This document shows positions 18,757 to 29,347 of a DNA stretch of 64,000 nt, piece after piece. Numbering within the stretch: the stretch's first letter is position 1; each line of letters opens with the position of its first letter. The notes under the pieces were generated by a model, which was given only the letters and a program-made list of their open reading frames with translations, searched no databases and had not been told where the DNA came from. The position numbers and the translations under genes were made by a program. Source of the stretch: JAJXWB01 sp037044955 (lineage in GTDB: Bacteria > Pseudomonadota > Alphaproteobacteria > Rhizobiales > Beijerinckiaceae); the NCBI GenBank assembly GCA_037044955.1, contig JBAOHX010000005.1, forward strand, positions 310,001 to 374,000. Reading direction: 5' to 3'.

Positions 18757-19857
18757 ATGACTCGTTTCGACTTCAAGGCGGCGCTCGCGGCCAGGAGCGC
18801 GTGGATCTGGCCGATTCTCGGCGTGGCGGCCCTGCCGCTCGCCGCGACGGGCGGGGCAGGCGGATGGATGGCGGCGCTGAGCGCCATCGCTCTGGTCGGC
18901 ACGGTCTTCGCGGCCGTGCATCACGCGGAGGTCATCGCCAGCAGGACGGGCGAGCCCTTCGGCCCGCTGATCCTGGCGATCGCGGTGACCGTCATCGAGG
19001 TCGGCCTCATCGTCTCGATCATGCTCGGCTTCGATATTCCGAAACCCACGCTGGCGCGCGACACGGTGTTCGCCGCCGTCATGATCGCGTGCAACGGCAT
19101 TGTCGGCGCCTGCCTGCTCGCCGGCGGCGTGAAGCATCACGAGCAGGATTTCCGCCTGCAGGGCGCGAGCGCGACGCTGGCGGTGCTCGCCGCGTTGACG
19201 GCGCTGACGCTGATCGTGCCGAACGTGACGACATCAGTGGAAGGCCCGGTCTTCTCGAAATCGCAGACCGCCTTCGCGGCGTTCATCTCGCTGTTCCTCT
19301 ATCTCTCGTTCCTGTTCATCCAGACCGTGAGCCATCGCGACAGCTTCATGCCGACGGCCGAGGAGGCGGGCGACGGCCATGCGCATTTCGCCGATCCGAC
19401 CGCGGGCGCGACCGCCTTCAGCGCGGCGCTGCTCGTCGTGTCGCTGATCTGCGTCGTGCTGCTCGCGAAATTCCTCACTCCGGCGCTCGAAGGCGGCATC
19501 GACAGGCTCGGCGCGCCGCGCGGTCTGGTCGGCGTCGCCATCGCGACCATCGTGCTTCTGCCCGAAGGCATCGCCGCCTTGCGCGCGGCCAGCGCCAACC
19601 GCCTGCAGACCAGCCTCAATCTCGCGCTCGGATCCGCGCTGGCGAGCATCGCGCTCACCATCCCGACGATCGGCGCGATCGCGATCTTCTGGGATTACCG
19701 GATCGAACTGGGGCTGCCGATCAAGGACGTCGTGCTGCTCGCGCTGACGCTGCTCATCAGCGTCATCACGCTCGGCACCGGCCGCACGACGCTGCTACAG
19801 GGCGTCGTGCACCTCTCGATCTTCGCGTCCTACGTGTTCTTCGTGATCGTGCCCTGA
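18757..19857 (+). CDS. Ca2+/H+ or Na+/H+ antiporter of the ChaA/CaCA group
   Basis: 366-residue inner-membrane protein with about eleven hydrophobic segments. Paired alpha-repeat motifs resemble CaCA exchangers: GEPFGPLILAIAVTVIEVGL in the first half and VGVAIATIVLLPEGIAALRA in the second. A His-rich loop (GDGHAHFADP) separates them. It exchanges a cation for protons; which cation cannot be told. The ATG at 18757 is chosen over an upstream GTG. Its 3' end overlaps the convergent mdoH gene by 63 bp. Confidence 0.85.
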   Translation: MTRFDFKAALAARSAWIWPILGVAALPLAATGGAGGWMAALSAIALVGTVFAAVHHAEVIASRTGEPFGPLILAIAVTVIEVGLIVSIMLGFDIPKPTLARDTVFAAVMIACNGIVGACLLAGGVKHHEQDFRLQGASATLAVLAALTALTLIVPNVTTSVEGPVFSKSQTAFAAFISLFLYLSFLFIQTVSHRDSFMPTAEEAGDGHAHFADPTAGATAFSAALLVVSLICVVLLAKFLTPALEGGIDRLGAPRGLVGVAIATIVLLPEGIAALRAASANRLQTSLNLALGSALASIALTIPTIGAIAIFWDYRIELGLPIKDVVLLALTLLISVITLGTGRTTLLQGVVHLSIFASYVFFVIVP

Positions 19858-21587
19858 GGCGAGCGGCCAATCGCCTGCCGCTTCCTCCGGCGTCGCGCAA
19901 AGGCCCGCCCCGACCATGAAGGCGCCGAAGCGCGGCGCGGCGGTGAAATGGGCGAAGGGAATGGCGACGACGAGGCCCGCCACGAACGGCAGGGCGTAGG
20001 GAATGGCCGCGGGCGCGCCGATCGCCAGCAAGGCGAGCAGCAGCAGGCCGAACACGACGCCGGGCCAGAATGGCGCGGCGGCTGCGCTCCACGAGACCTC
20101 GTGCGCGTCGCGGCGCTGGCCGCCCCAGGAAAGATCGTGGCCGAATGGCAGGCCGATCAGGAAGAGCGACGTGCGGAAGGCGGTCGCCGCCGACATGAGA
20201 TAGGAGGCGACGAGTTCGCAGATCGCGCCGGCGGCAAAGCGCCGGACGCCGCCGTAGCGCGCGGTTTCGCGGCCGAGCAGGACATCGGCGTAGCCCGCGA
20301 GCTTCGGCGCGAGGCCGACCGCGAGATAGACGAAATAGAAGCCGATGGCGGACGCGACCGGAAAGGCGGCGGCAGGTTCGCCGTCGAAGGGCTTGAGCGC
20401 GGCGAGCAGCAACATGAGTTGCGAGGCCGGCAGGCCGACGAACATGGAGATCGCCCAGGCGAGCTGGAAACGGCTGACCGGCAGGACGCCGGGCAGGCCG
20501 ACCAGCCGCCAGTACTGCATGTTGCCCTGGCACCAGCGCAGGTCGCGGTTGGAGAATTCCACCATGTCTGGCGGGTTTTCCTCGAAACTGCCGCTCTCGA
20601 CCGGCAGCACCCGCACTTCGTAGCCCGCCGCGCGCATGAGCGCGGCCTCGAGCTGGTCGTGCGAGAGGATAGGGCCGCCGGGCAGCGTCGGCAGGTCGCA
20701 ATGATCGAGAAACGGCCTGATGCGCACGAGCGCGTTGTGGCCCCAGAAGGGTCCGCAATCGGCGGTCCACCAGGAGGCGCCCATCGTGTAGGAGCGCATG
20801 CCCGCGCGCATGCCGAACTGGAAGAGCCGCGCGAAACCCGAGCGCGACGGCGCGCCGACGACGAGCGATTGCAGGATACCGATCTTGGGGAAGGCTTCCG
20901 CGATGCGGGCGAGTTGCAGGATCGCCTGCGCGCGCATGAAACTGTCGGCGTCGAGCACGATCATCGCGTCGTAATCGTCGGCGCAGCGGGCGCAGAATTC
21001 GCGGACGTTGCCGGCCTTGAAGCCGGCATTGTCGGCGCGGCGCCGGTAATGCACGCGCGCCGCCGCATCCGGCCGCCGCGCGCGCCAGGAAGCGATCTCG
21101 CGCGCCTCGTCGGCGGCGATGGCGTCGTCCGACGTATCGGAGAGCAGGTGATAGGAGAAACGCGCCGCGTCCGGCGTCGCGGCAAGCTCGGCCTCCATGC
21201 GCATGAAGCGGCCGACGGCGCGCGCGGCGTCCTCGTTGCGGACGGTCATGATGAGCGCGTAGCGCCCGGTCAGCGCGCTTTCGACATCGCCTGCCGCAAC
21301 GAAGGGCGCGGCGCTGTCGAGACCGTCGCGTGAAAAACGCATGAGCCAGAGGCCGAGGCGCGGCATTGACGAAGCCGAGCGTCGCCCAGGGCGAGGCGAC
21401 GAGGAAGCAGGCGAACAGGCCGATGTCGAGCGGCGCTCCAGCCGCCGGCGGCGAGAATGCTCGCCAGCCAGAGGCACAGGCCCGCATAGATCGCCAGATT
21501 GAGGCCGAGCGCGATCCAGCGGCGGCGCTCGAGCTGGGCCTGAAGCTGCAGGCCGCCCGGCGTCATGGTTGTTTCGGCTGCCGTCAT
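19795..21587 (-). CDS. mdoH: Glucans biosynthesis glucosyltransferase MdoH/OpgH (two frameshifts)
   Basis: Inner-membrane processive glycosyltransferase family 2 enzyme that builds the beta-1,2-linked backbone of osmoregulated periplasmic glucans from UDP-glucose. Motifs: LLSDTSDD, VLDADSFM (DxD), GPFWGHNALVR and the product-channel motif RWCQGNMQYW, then four or more C-terminal membrane helices. Extra bases near 21438 and 21363 break the N-terminal membrane region; corrected length is about 596 residues. The start is taken at 21587 (MTAAETTMTPGG), with an alternative Met at 21602. No mdoG lies beside it. Confidence 0.87.
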
Positions 21588-21704
21588 CGGCGAATGTCGC
21601 ATCCGGGCTTCTTGCAACAAAAGACGTCCATTCGGAAGCGCCACGAGGCATGACATGAATTCGCGCTCGGCCGAGCATGGGCCGAAGATCGGCAAACGAA
21701 AGCA

Positions 21705-22682
21705 ATGACCGGGCTGACCGCGCGGGCGCTGTGGCACGTTTCGCCCGGCCGCGCTGAACTGCGCATGAACGCGCTTGTCGCCCCCGGCGAAGGGCAAGCG
21801 CTCGCGCGCACCCTGTTTTCAGGCATCAGCCGCGGCACGGAGCGGCTCGTCTTCGAGGGCCGCGTTCCCCGGAGCGAATATGCCGTCATGCGCGGGCCGA
21901 TGCAGGACGGCGATTTTCCCTACCCCGTGAAATACGGCTATTGCGCCGTCGCAAGGGTGGAGGCGGGCCCGGGCGATCTCATCGGCCGCACGATCTTCGC
22001 GCTTCATCCGCATCAGGACCTGTTCGTCGCGCCGGTCGCGATGCTCGCCCTCGTGCCTGCAAGCGTTCCGCCGGAGCGCGCGATTCTCGCCGCCAACATG
22101 GAAACCGCGCTGAACGCGCTCTGGGATTCCGGCGCCGGCCCCGGCGACCGCATCGCCGTTTTCGGCGGCGGCGCGGTCGGGCTGCTGATCGCGTTCCTCG
22201 CAGCGCGCCTGCCGGGCGCCGACGTCACGCTGATCGACCCCGACGATTCGCGTGCGCCGATCGCGGAAAAGTTCGGCGCGGCTTTTTCCACCGACGCCGG
22301 CGCCGTGCGCGACGCCGACATCGTCTTCCACGCTTCCGCGACGCCCGCCGGGCTCGCGGCGGCGCTTGCCGCCTGCGGCAATGAAGCCCGGCTCGTCGAG
22401 ATGAGCTGGTACGGCGACCGCGCGGTCGAAGCGCCGCTCGGCGGCGCTTTTCACGCAAAGCGCCTGCAGATCGTTTCCTCGCAGGTCGGGCAGGTCGCGC
22501 CGTCGCGCCGGCCGCGCTGGAGCCATGCGCGGCGGCTCGCCAAGGCGCTCGACCTTCTGGCCGATCCGCGTCTCGACATGCTGATCGGCGAGCGCGTTGC
22601 ATTCGCGCGGCTCGCCGAGGGCATGCCGCGCCTGCTGTCGCCCGGCGCGCCGGGCGTCGTTCCCCTCGTCGTCTACGATTGA
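21705..22682 (+). CDS. BchC-like medium-chain dehydrogenase
   Basis: 325 residues. The N-terminal half reads FSGISRGTERLVFEGRVP and FPYPVKYGYCAVARVE, a pattern close to bacteriochlorophyllide dehydrogenase BchC and related proteins; the usual zinc-enzyme GHE motif is not present. A Rossmann glycine motif AVFGGGAVGLL follows near residue 150. It probably oxidises or reduces a hydroxyl side chain with NAD(P). It opens a tight plus-strand operon: the PTPS-like gene starts 10 nt downstream. No other bacteriochlorophyll gene is present, so a chlorophyll role is not supported here. Confidence 0.75.
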   Translation: MTGLTARALWHVSPGRAELRMNALVAPGEGQALARTLFSGISRGTERLVFEGRVPRSEYAVMRGPMQDGDFPYPVKYGYCAVARVEAGPGDLIGRTIFALHPHQDLFVAPVAMLALVPASVPPERAILAANMETALNALWDSGAGPGDRIAVFGGGAVGLLIAFLAARLPGADVTLIDPDDSRAPIAEKFGAAFSTDAGAVRDADIVFHASATPAGLAAALAACGNEARLVEMSWYGDRAVEAPLGGAFHAKRLQIVSSQVGQVAPSRRPRWSHARRLAKALDLLADPRLDMLIGERVAFARLAEGMPRLLSPGAPGVVPLVVYD

Positions 22683-22692
22683 AAGGCAGACC

Positions 22693-23091
22693 ATGTACGC
22701 GGTTGAAGTGCGGTCCCACATCATGATCGCGCATTCGTTCAAGGGCGATCTGTTCGGCCCGGCGCAACGCCTGCACGGCGCGACCTTCGTCATCGACGTC
22801 GCATTCTTCCGGCAGGAACTGACGGCCGACGGCGTCGTCGTCGACATCGGCCGCGCGCAGGCCGCGCTCGACGCGACGCTGGCGCCGCTCGCCTACCGCA
22901 ATCTCGACGAGCTGCCGCAATTCAAGGGCAGGCAGACGACGACGGAATTCCTGAGCCGCCACATTTTCCTGCAGATGTCCGAGGCGGCGCGCTCCGGCGC
23001 GCTCGGGCCGGGCGGCGACGGCGTCGAGCGCATTCGCGTGACGCTGCACGAATCCCATGTCGCGCGCGGCTGGTACGAAGGCGCGGTGTGA
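22693..23091 (+). CDS. Divergent 6-pyruvoyl-tetrahydropterin / 6-carboxytetrahydropterin synthase family protein
   Basis: 132-residue T-fold protein. Family landmarks: AHSF (His14), RLHGATF (His28), NLDELPQFKGRQTTTEFL and a final VTLHESHVARGWYE with the conserved Glu. In active PTPS and QueD enzymes three His bind zinc, the last two as HxH, and a Cys precedes them; here the third His is Ala30 and no Cys is at the expected place. The reaction is therefore probably altered. Sits between the BchC-like dehydrogenase and the glycosyltransferase, overlapping the latter's start by four bases. Confidence 0.8.
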   Translation: MYAVEVRSHIMIAHSFKGDLFGPAQRLHGATFVIDVAFFRQELTADGVVVDIGRAQAALDATLAPLAYRNLDELPQFKGRQTTTEFLSRHIFLQMSEAARSGALGPGGDGVERIRVTLHESHVARGWYEGAV

Positions 23092-24977
23092 GCGAGAACT
23101 TGCGGATCGACTTCGCCTATCCCGGCGACATCGCCGCGCCGACCGGCGGCTATGGCTACGACCGGCGCGTGATGCGCGAGCTTGCGGCGCTCGGTTGCGT
23201 CGTCACGCCCATCGCCTTGCCCGCTTCCTTTCCCTATCCGACGGGCGACGACCTTGCCGAAGCGCGACGCCTGCTGACGGGCAAGGCGCGCGATGCGCTG
23301 GTCATCGACGGGCTCGCCTATGCGGCGCTGCCGCCTCAGATCATTGCGGAGATTTCGCCGCGCCCGGTGGCGCTCGTGCATCATCCGCTGTTCCTGGAGG
23401 CGGGGCTTGCGCCGGAAACCGCCGCGCGGCTGCGCGCGAGCGAGCAGGCCGCGCTCGAGCGCGCGGGCGCCATCGTCACGACGAGCGCCATGACGGCCGA
23501 CATTGTCGCACGCGAATTCTTCGTCGCGCGCGAGCGCCTGTTCGTCGCGCCGCCCGGCGTCGATCCCGCGCCGCGCGCTGCCGGATCGCGCGACGGGATC
23601 GTGCGGCTTTTTTCGGTCGGCTCGATCACGCCGCGCAAAGCCTACGGCGATCTCGTGTGCGCGCTCGTCCATGTGCGAGGCGACTGGCGATTGACGATCG
23701 CGGGATCGCGGACGTTCGCGTCCGAACATGCGCGCGAGATCGAGGCGCTGATTTCGGCGCACGACCTTTCCGCGCGCATCGAGCTCGCCGGCGCCATGGA
23801 CGCGTCCGCCATCGCGGCGGCCTATGCGGCGTCCGACGTTTTCGTCACCGCCTCGCATTTCGAAGGGTTCGGCATGGCGATCGCGGAAGCGGTCGCGCAC
23901 GGCCTTCCCGTCGTCGCGACGCGCGAGGTTGCAGCCGCGGGCGCGCTGCCGGAAGCAGCCGGCCTTCTCTATCCCGCCGGCGACGTCGCGGCCTTGGCCG
24001 AATGTCTCGATCGCATCGTCGGCGACGCCGCCTTGCGCGCACGACTTGCGGACGGCGCGTGGCGGGCGGCGCAGATGCAATTTCGCTGGCGCGACACGGC
24101 GCTCGCCTTTCTCGACGCGCTGCGCGCTGGGGCTCGCGGCATGAGCGGCTTCGATCCGTCCTGGCTCGATTTGCGCGAGAGCGCGGACCATCGCGCGCGC
24201 AATACGGACGTGCTCGCGGCCTGCGCGGCGCATATGGCGGCACACGATCACGTGCGCGTCGTCGATCTGGGCTGCGGGCTCGGTTCGAACCTGCGCGCGC
24301 TCGCGCCGCATCTGCCGCCGCGGCAGAGCTGGCGTCTCGTCGATCACGATCCCGTCCTGCTGGCGGCCGCGCGCGAACGGCTGGCGCGGTGGGCGGACGA
24401 GGCCGATGGCGCCGGCGGCGACGTGTTGCGCCTCAGCCGCGACGGCCGCCTGATCGAAATCGAATTCGTGCAGGCCGACCTCGCGCGCGACTTCGGCCAT
24501 GTCCTGCGCGACGCCGACCTCGTGACGGCGGCCGCGCTGTTCGATCTCGTGTCGGAAGGCTGGATGCAGCGCTTCGTCGCGCAGGTCGCGCGCCTGCGCA
24601 CGCCGTTCTACACGGCTCTCACCTACGACGGCGAAGAGACATGGTCGCCGCCCGATCCGCGCGACGCCGCAATGCTCGCCGCCTTCCACGCGCATCAGGC
24701 GCGCGACAAGGGTTTTGGGCCGTCTGCCGGCCCGCGCGCGGCGGCGATCCTCGCCCGCCTGTTCGAGAAGGAAAATTATCGCGTGGAGTCGGGCGCAAGT
24801 CCGTGGCGCCTGACGCAGGCGGACCGCCCGCTCATCGCCGCGCTCGCCGACGGCGTCGCCGCGGCCTGCGCCGAAACAGGACTTGTCGATCCCCACGCGA
24901 TCAGCGCTTGGCGCGTAGCGCGTCGACAGGCCGAGGTCCAGATCGGCCATGTCGATCTATTTTCATGGCCGGCGTGA
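23088..24977 (+). CDS. Glycosyltransferase family 4 - SAM methyltransferase, apparent fusion
   Basis: One 629-residue frame with two enzymes. Residues 1 to about 352 are a GT-B glycosyltransferase with VGSITPRKAYGDLV and the donor motif SHFEGFGMAIAEAVAHGLPVV. Residues from about 352 onward (MSGFDPSWLDLRE) are a class I methyltransferase with the SAM motif VVDLGCGLGSNLRAL. An in-frame ATG at 24141 overlaps a TGA in the next frame (ATGA), and removing one base just upstream would end the first enzyme there as LDALRLGLAA. So this could be two coupled genes joined by a +1 error. Translationally coupled to the PTPS-like gene. Confidence 0.82.
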   Translation: MSENLRIDFAYPGDIAAPTGGYGYDRRVMRELAALGCVVTPIALPASFPYPTGDDLAEARRLLTGKARDALVIDGLAYAALPPQIIAEISPRPVALVHHPLFLEAGLAPETAARLRASEQAALERAGAIVTTSAMTADIVAREFFVARERLFVAPPGVDPAPRAAGSRDGIVRLFSVGSITPRKAYGDLVCALVHVRGDWRLTIAGSRTFASEHAREIEALISAHDLSARIELAGAMDASAIAAAYAASDVFVTASHFEGFGMAIAEAVAHGLPVVATREVAAAGALPEAAGLLYPAGDVAALAECLDRIVGDAALRARLADGAWRAAQMQFRWRDTALAFLDALRAGARGMSGFDPSWLDLRESADHRARNTDVLAACAAHMAAHDHVRVVDLGCGLGSNLRALAPHLPPRQSWRLVDHDPVLLAAARERLARWADEADGAGGDVLRLSRDGRLIEIEFVQADLARDFGHVLRDADLVTAAALFDLVSEGWMQRFVAQVARLRTPFYTALTYDGEETWSPPDPRDAAMLAAFHAHQARDKGFGPSAGPRAAAILARLFEKENYRVESGASPWRLTQADRPLIAALADGVAAACAETGLVDPHAISAWRVARRQAEVQIGHVDLFSWPA

Positions 24978-25520
24978 TCAGAGGTCCGGCATCATTCGTT
25001 CGAGAACGCCGTCGTCGCGCACATTGTGAACGAAGGCGGCGACGACATGGGCGACGACGGCCAGGGTGATGAGAATGCCGCACGCCAGGTGGACGGCGAA
25101 AATCTGGTCGGAAAATTCCTCGTTCTTGGAGATCAGCGTCGGCAGCCTGAACAGGCCGAAGAAGCTGACATCCTCGCCATAGGCGTTGACGCCGAGCCAG
25201 CCGATGATCGGCGAGACGATGAGCAGCACGTAGAGACTGAAGTGGGTGACGCGCGAGGCGACGCGCTCGAAGGGCGTCAGTTCCTCGTAGGGCGGCGGCA
25301 TGCGCCCGGCGGCGCGAAGCGCGAGGCGCAGCACAGTCAGAAAGAGCACGAGCAGGCCAACGGATTGATGGGTCGCCGACACGGTTTCCTGCAGCGAGCC
25401 CTCGTCCAGCCGCGAAATGAGAAAGCCGGCCGGCACGAGCCCGAAGACGCAGAGGGCCGCGATCCAGTGGATGGCGATCGCCATGGTGGAATATTTCGGC
25501 GCGCCGACGGCTTCGACCAT
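24978..25520 (-). CDS. Cytochrome b561-type membrane protein
   Basis: 180 residues with four to five hydrophobic helices and His in heme-ligand positions (AIHWIAA, ATHQSVGLL, VTHFSLYVLL, AVHLACGILI, VAHVVAAFVH). Such proteins are diheme inner-membrane electron carriers, often passing electrons between quinol and a periplasmic or membrane partner. The start is ATG at 25520. Its stop abuts the methyltransferase stop, so the genes converge without a visible terminator. A link to the neighbouring pathway is only positional. Confidence 0.82.
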   Translation of the reverse strand: MVEAVGAPKYSTMAIAIHWIAALCVFGLVPAGFLISRLDEGSLQETVSATHQSVGLLVLFLTVLRLALRAAGRMPPPYEELTPFERVASRVTHFSLYVLLIVSPIIGWLGVNAYGEDVSFFGLFRLPTLISKNEEFSDQIFAVHLACGILITLAVVAHVVAAFVHNVRDDGVLERMMPDL

Positions 25521-25542
25521 GCTTTCAGTTCCCGGTTCCCTC

Positions 25543-25655
25543 GAGCGCGCGGCGAAAAAGCGGAAGCCGGCTTTTTCGCAATCCGCGCGCTCCAGATTTT
25601 GAAATAGATCAGCTTTTCCGCATTTGAGCGATTCCTCTCAAATGCAGGCTGATCT
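25543..25655. repeat. Family B dispersed repeat
   Basis: Near-identical in plan to 6366..6476: AAAAAGCGGAAGCCGG with TTTTTCGC, then ATCAGC..CATTTGAGCG with CTCAAATGCAGGCTGAT. Its right end touches the stop codon of the RibD-like gene. Confidence 0.8.
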
Positions 25656-26340
25656 AACGCAGGGCGCAATCGAACAGAATATCGCGGCGTCCGAGCCGGT
25701 AGACCTCGGTCGTCGGCCGCATGGCGTCGGCGAGGCGGTCGAGCGGATGCAGGTCGAGCCCCGCCTTGCCCGAGCCGATGATCATGCAGCCGACGATCAG
25801 ATGCAATCGGTCGATCGCGCCCGCGTCGATGAAGGCTGAAATGGTGCGCGCGCCGCCTTCGACCAGAAGCCGCCGGTAGCCGCGCGCGGCGAGCGCGTTC
25901 ACGATGTCGGTCGGCGCGATGCGGTCCTCGCGCGCGGGCAGGACGAGATTTTCAGCGCCGGGCAAGGGGCGCGGCGTCGCGCTGACCAGAATGCGCGCCG
26001 CGCCGTCGTCGGCGAGCCAGCGCCCGCCGCCGTTCAGGCGGCCGCGCGGGTCGATGACGACGCGCGCGGGGCTGCGGCCGGGAACGCGGCGCACGGTCAG
26101 TTGCGGATCGTCCGCCGCCACCGTGCCCGCGCCGACGACGACGGCGTCGACGCCGGCGCGCAGGCGATGGAGATGGTCGAGCCCTTCCTCGCCGTTGATG
26201 TAGAGAGATTCGCCCGTGACGGTCGCGATGCGGCCGTCGAGCGACTGGCCGAGCTGGGCGACGACGAAGGGGCGAGCGGGATCGGCTGCGGAAATGCGCG
26301 CGAGAGCCTCGGCCGCCGGGTCCGTGCCGGCCTGCGTCAA
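25654..26340 (-). CDS. RibD-like (dihydrofolate/pterin reductase-fold) protein
   Basis: 228 residues of the RibD C-terminal / DHFR-like reductase fold. Motifs: PFVVAQLGQSLDGRIA, GAGTVAADDPQLTVR and RLLVEGGARTISAFIDAG. It lacks the RibD deaminase domain, so it is not a riboflavin-pathway RibD; relatives reduce a pterin or pyrimidinone with NADPH. The start is a TTG at 26340, with no better ATG nearby. It lies 94 nt after boxA on the same strand, yet its chemistry fits the PTPS-like cluster to its left. Confidence 0.75.
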   Translation of the reverse strand: MTQAGTDPAAEALARISAADPARPFVVAQLGQSLDGRIATVTGESLYINGEEGLDHLHRLRAGVDAVVVGAGTVAADDPQLTVRRVPGRSPARVVIDPRGRLNGGGRWLADDGAARILVSATPRPLPGAENLVLPAREDRIAPTDIVNALAARGYRRLLVEGGARTISAFIDAGAIDRLHLIVGCMIIGSGKAGLDLHPLDRLADAMRPTTEVYRLGRRDILFDCALR

Positions 26341-26434
26341 GACCGGCTCCGCGCGCCGACAAAACAGACGTTCCTTCGCATGCGCGAATGATGGCGGATT
26401 CGGATGGCGAAAGCGAGGGCCGCCTGCCCGGCTC

Positions 26435-27616
26435 TCAGTATGTCTCGACGTGATAGCGGCCTTGCGCCCGCATCTCGTCGCGCATGTCGTGCCACTTCAG
26501 GTCGGCGCTGCGGCAGATGTCGTCCAGCGCGGAATCGACGCCCTGCTCCATGCCTTTCAGGCCGCAGACGTAGATGTGGGTGGCGCCGGACTTCAGCAGG
26601 CGCGAGAGCTCCTCCTGCTCGACGCGTATGAGGTCCTGCACATAGACCTTCTTCTCGCCGGGAATGCGCGAATAGGCGAAATACTTGCCGAGCAGCGAGT
26701 TCGGCACTTTTTGCAGCGGGCCGAAATAGGGCAGGTCGCTCGGCCTGCGCGCGCCGAAAAACAGCAGCATCCGGCCGGGCGCGTTGGGCGCGGTGCGCCG
26801 GCGCCATTCGGTGAAGGCGCGGAAGGGCGCAGAGCCCGTGCCGGTGCAGATCATGACGATGTTGGCTGACGGGTCGTTCGGCATGAGGAAGGTGGCGCCG
26901 AACGGGCCGGTCACCTCGATCTTGTCGCCCTTCTTCAGGTTGCAGACATAGTTCGAGCAGACGCCGTTCGGTTCGCGCTTCACGGTGAGCGCAAGATTGT
27001 TGTGGTTCGGCCGCTCGCCGTGGCGGGGCGAGGCGATGGAATAGAGGCGCACGCGATGCGGCTTGCCGTCCGCGTCGACGCCCGGCGCGACGATGCCGAT
27101 CGACTGGCCTTCGAGCACGGGGAAGGTCGTGTCGCCGAAGTCGAGAATGATGTGGTGGACGTCGACGTCCGAATCCTCGTGCGTGAGACGATAATTGCCG
27201 CTCACGGTCGCAATCGCCGGCTTCTCGCGATTGAAGAGATTGACCGAGGGCTTTGACGCCGAGGCGGGCGCGACCGACTTGCCGCCCGCGCCCTTGTGCG
27301 CGCTGTCGATCAACGCCTGCACGTCGTCGTCGATCGCTTCGTTCTGGCCGGCGACGACGATCTGCTCCTGCGGCGGCAGCTCCATCCAGGAATATTGCTC
27401 GTCGAGCGAATAGGCCGACGTGACGATGCGCCAATTGTCGATCGACCCGGTCGGGCAGGGCGGAATGCAGCTCAGGCAGAATTTGCACTTGGTCACGTCG
27501 ACGACATAATTGTTGGCGTCGTGCGTGATCGCGTCGACCGGGCAGGTCTCCTCGCAGGTATTGCAGCGGATGCAGATTTCCGGATCGATGAGATGCTGCT
27601 TGATCGGCGCGTTCAT
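26435..27616 (-). CDS. boxA: Benzoyl-CoA 2,3-epoxidase reductase subunit BoxA
   Basis: Iron-sulfur flavoprotein that feeds NADPH electrons to BoxB during aerobic benzoyl-CoA epoxidation. 393 residues: two 4Fe-4S motifs at the N-terminus (CIRCNTCEETCP; CKFCLSCIPPCP), then a ferredoxin-NADP reductase module with RVRLYSIASPRHGE (FAD) and MICTGTGSAPFRAF (NADP) and a C-terminal RYHVETY. Complete and in frame. Last box gene of the minus-strand operon, separated from boxB by a family A repeat. Confidence 0.96.
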   Translation of the reverse strand: MNAPIKQHLIDPEICIRCNTCEETCPVDAITHDANNYVVDVTKCKFCLSCIPPCPTGSIDNWRIVTSAYSLDEQYSWMELPPQEQIVVAGQNEAIDDDVQALIDSAHKGAGGKSVAPASASKPSVNLFNREKPAIATVSGNYRLTHEDSDVDVHHIILDFGDTTFPVLEGQSIGIVAPGVDADGKPHRVRLYSIASPRHGERPNHNNLALTVKREPNGVCSNYVCNLKKGDKIEVTGPFGATFLMPNDPSANIVMICTGTGSAPFRAFTEWRRRTAPNAPGRMLLFFGARRPSDLPYFGPLQKVPNSLLGKYFAYSRIPGEKKVYVQDLIRVEQEELSRLLKSGATHIYVCGLKGMEQGVDSALDDICRSADLKWHDMRDEMRAQGRYHVETY

Positions 27617-27636
27617 GGGTGTCCTGCCTTGTCAGT

Positions 27637-27729
27637 CGTCATTGCGAGCGAAGCGAAGCAATCCATCCACCGGGGCTTGATCCAGAACCGGGGATGGATT
27701 GCTTCGTCGCTGCGCTCCTCGCAATGACG
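27637..27729. repeat. Family A palindromic repeat between boxB and boxA
   Basis: Ends CGTCATTGCGAG and CTCGCAATGACG; inner arms GCAATCCATCC and GGATGGATTGC. Capable of one long hairpin in the boxCBA transcript. Confidence 0.9.
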
Positions 27730-27740
27730 TCGCGACTATA

Positions 27741-29189
<1,449 letters not shown>

Positions 29190-29232
29190 GGGGTGCTCCT
29201 TGGTCGGTTTTCGTCGTCTCGCGAAATCACGC

Positions 29233-29323
29233 CGTCATTGCGAGGAGCGAAGCGACGAAGCAATCCATCCCCGCATCTGGACGAGGTTGGGTGGATGGAT
29301 TGCTTCGCTTCGCTCGCAATGAC
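29233..29323. repeat. Family A palindromic repeat between boxC and boxB
   Basis: CGTCATTGCGAG to CTCGCAATGAC with the GGATGGATTGC inner arm. Second copy of the same family within this operon, 1.5 kb from the first. Confidence 0.9.
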
Positions 29324-29347
29324 AGGCTCATTGTATTTCCAGCGCGC

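Noticed and set aside
21705..22682. Bacteriochlorophyll biosynthesis gene bchC
   Set aside because: The sequence resembles BchC, but no bch, crt or puf gene is near and the operon partners are pterin- and sugar-related.
25654..26340. Riboflavin gene ribD
   Set aside because: The deaminase domain is missing and no rib genes are nearby.
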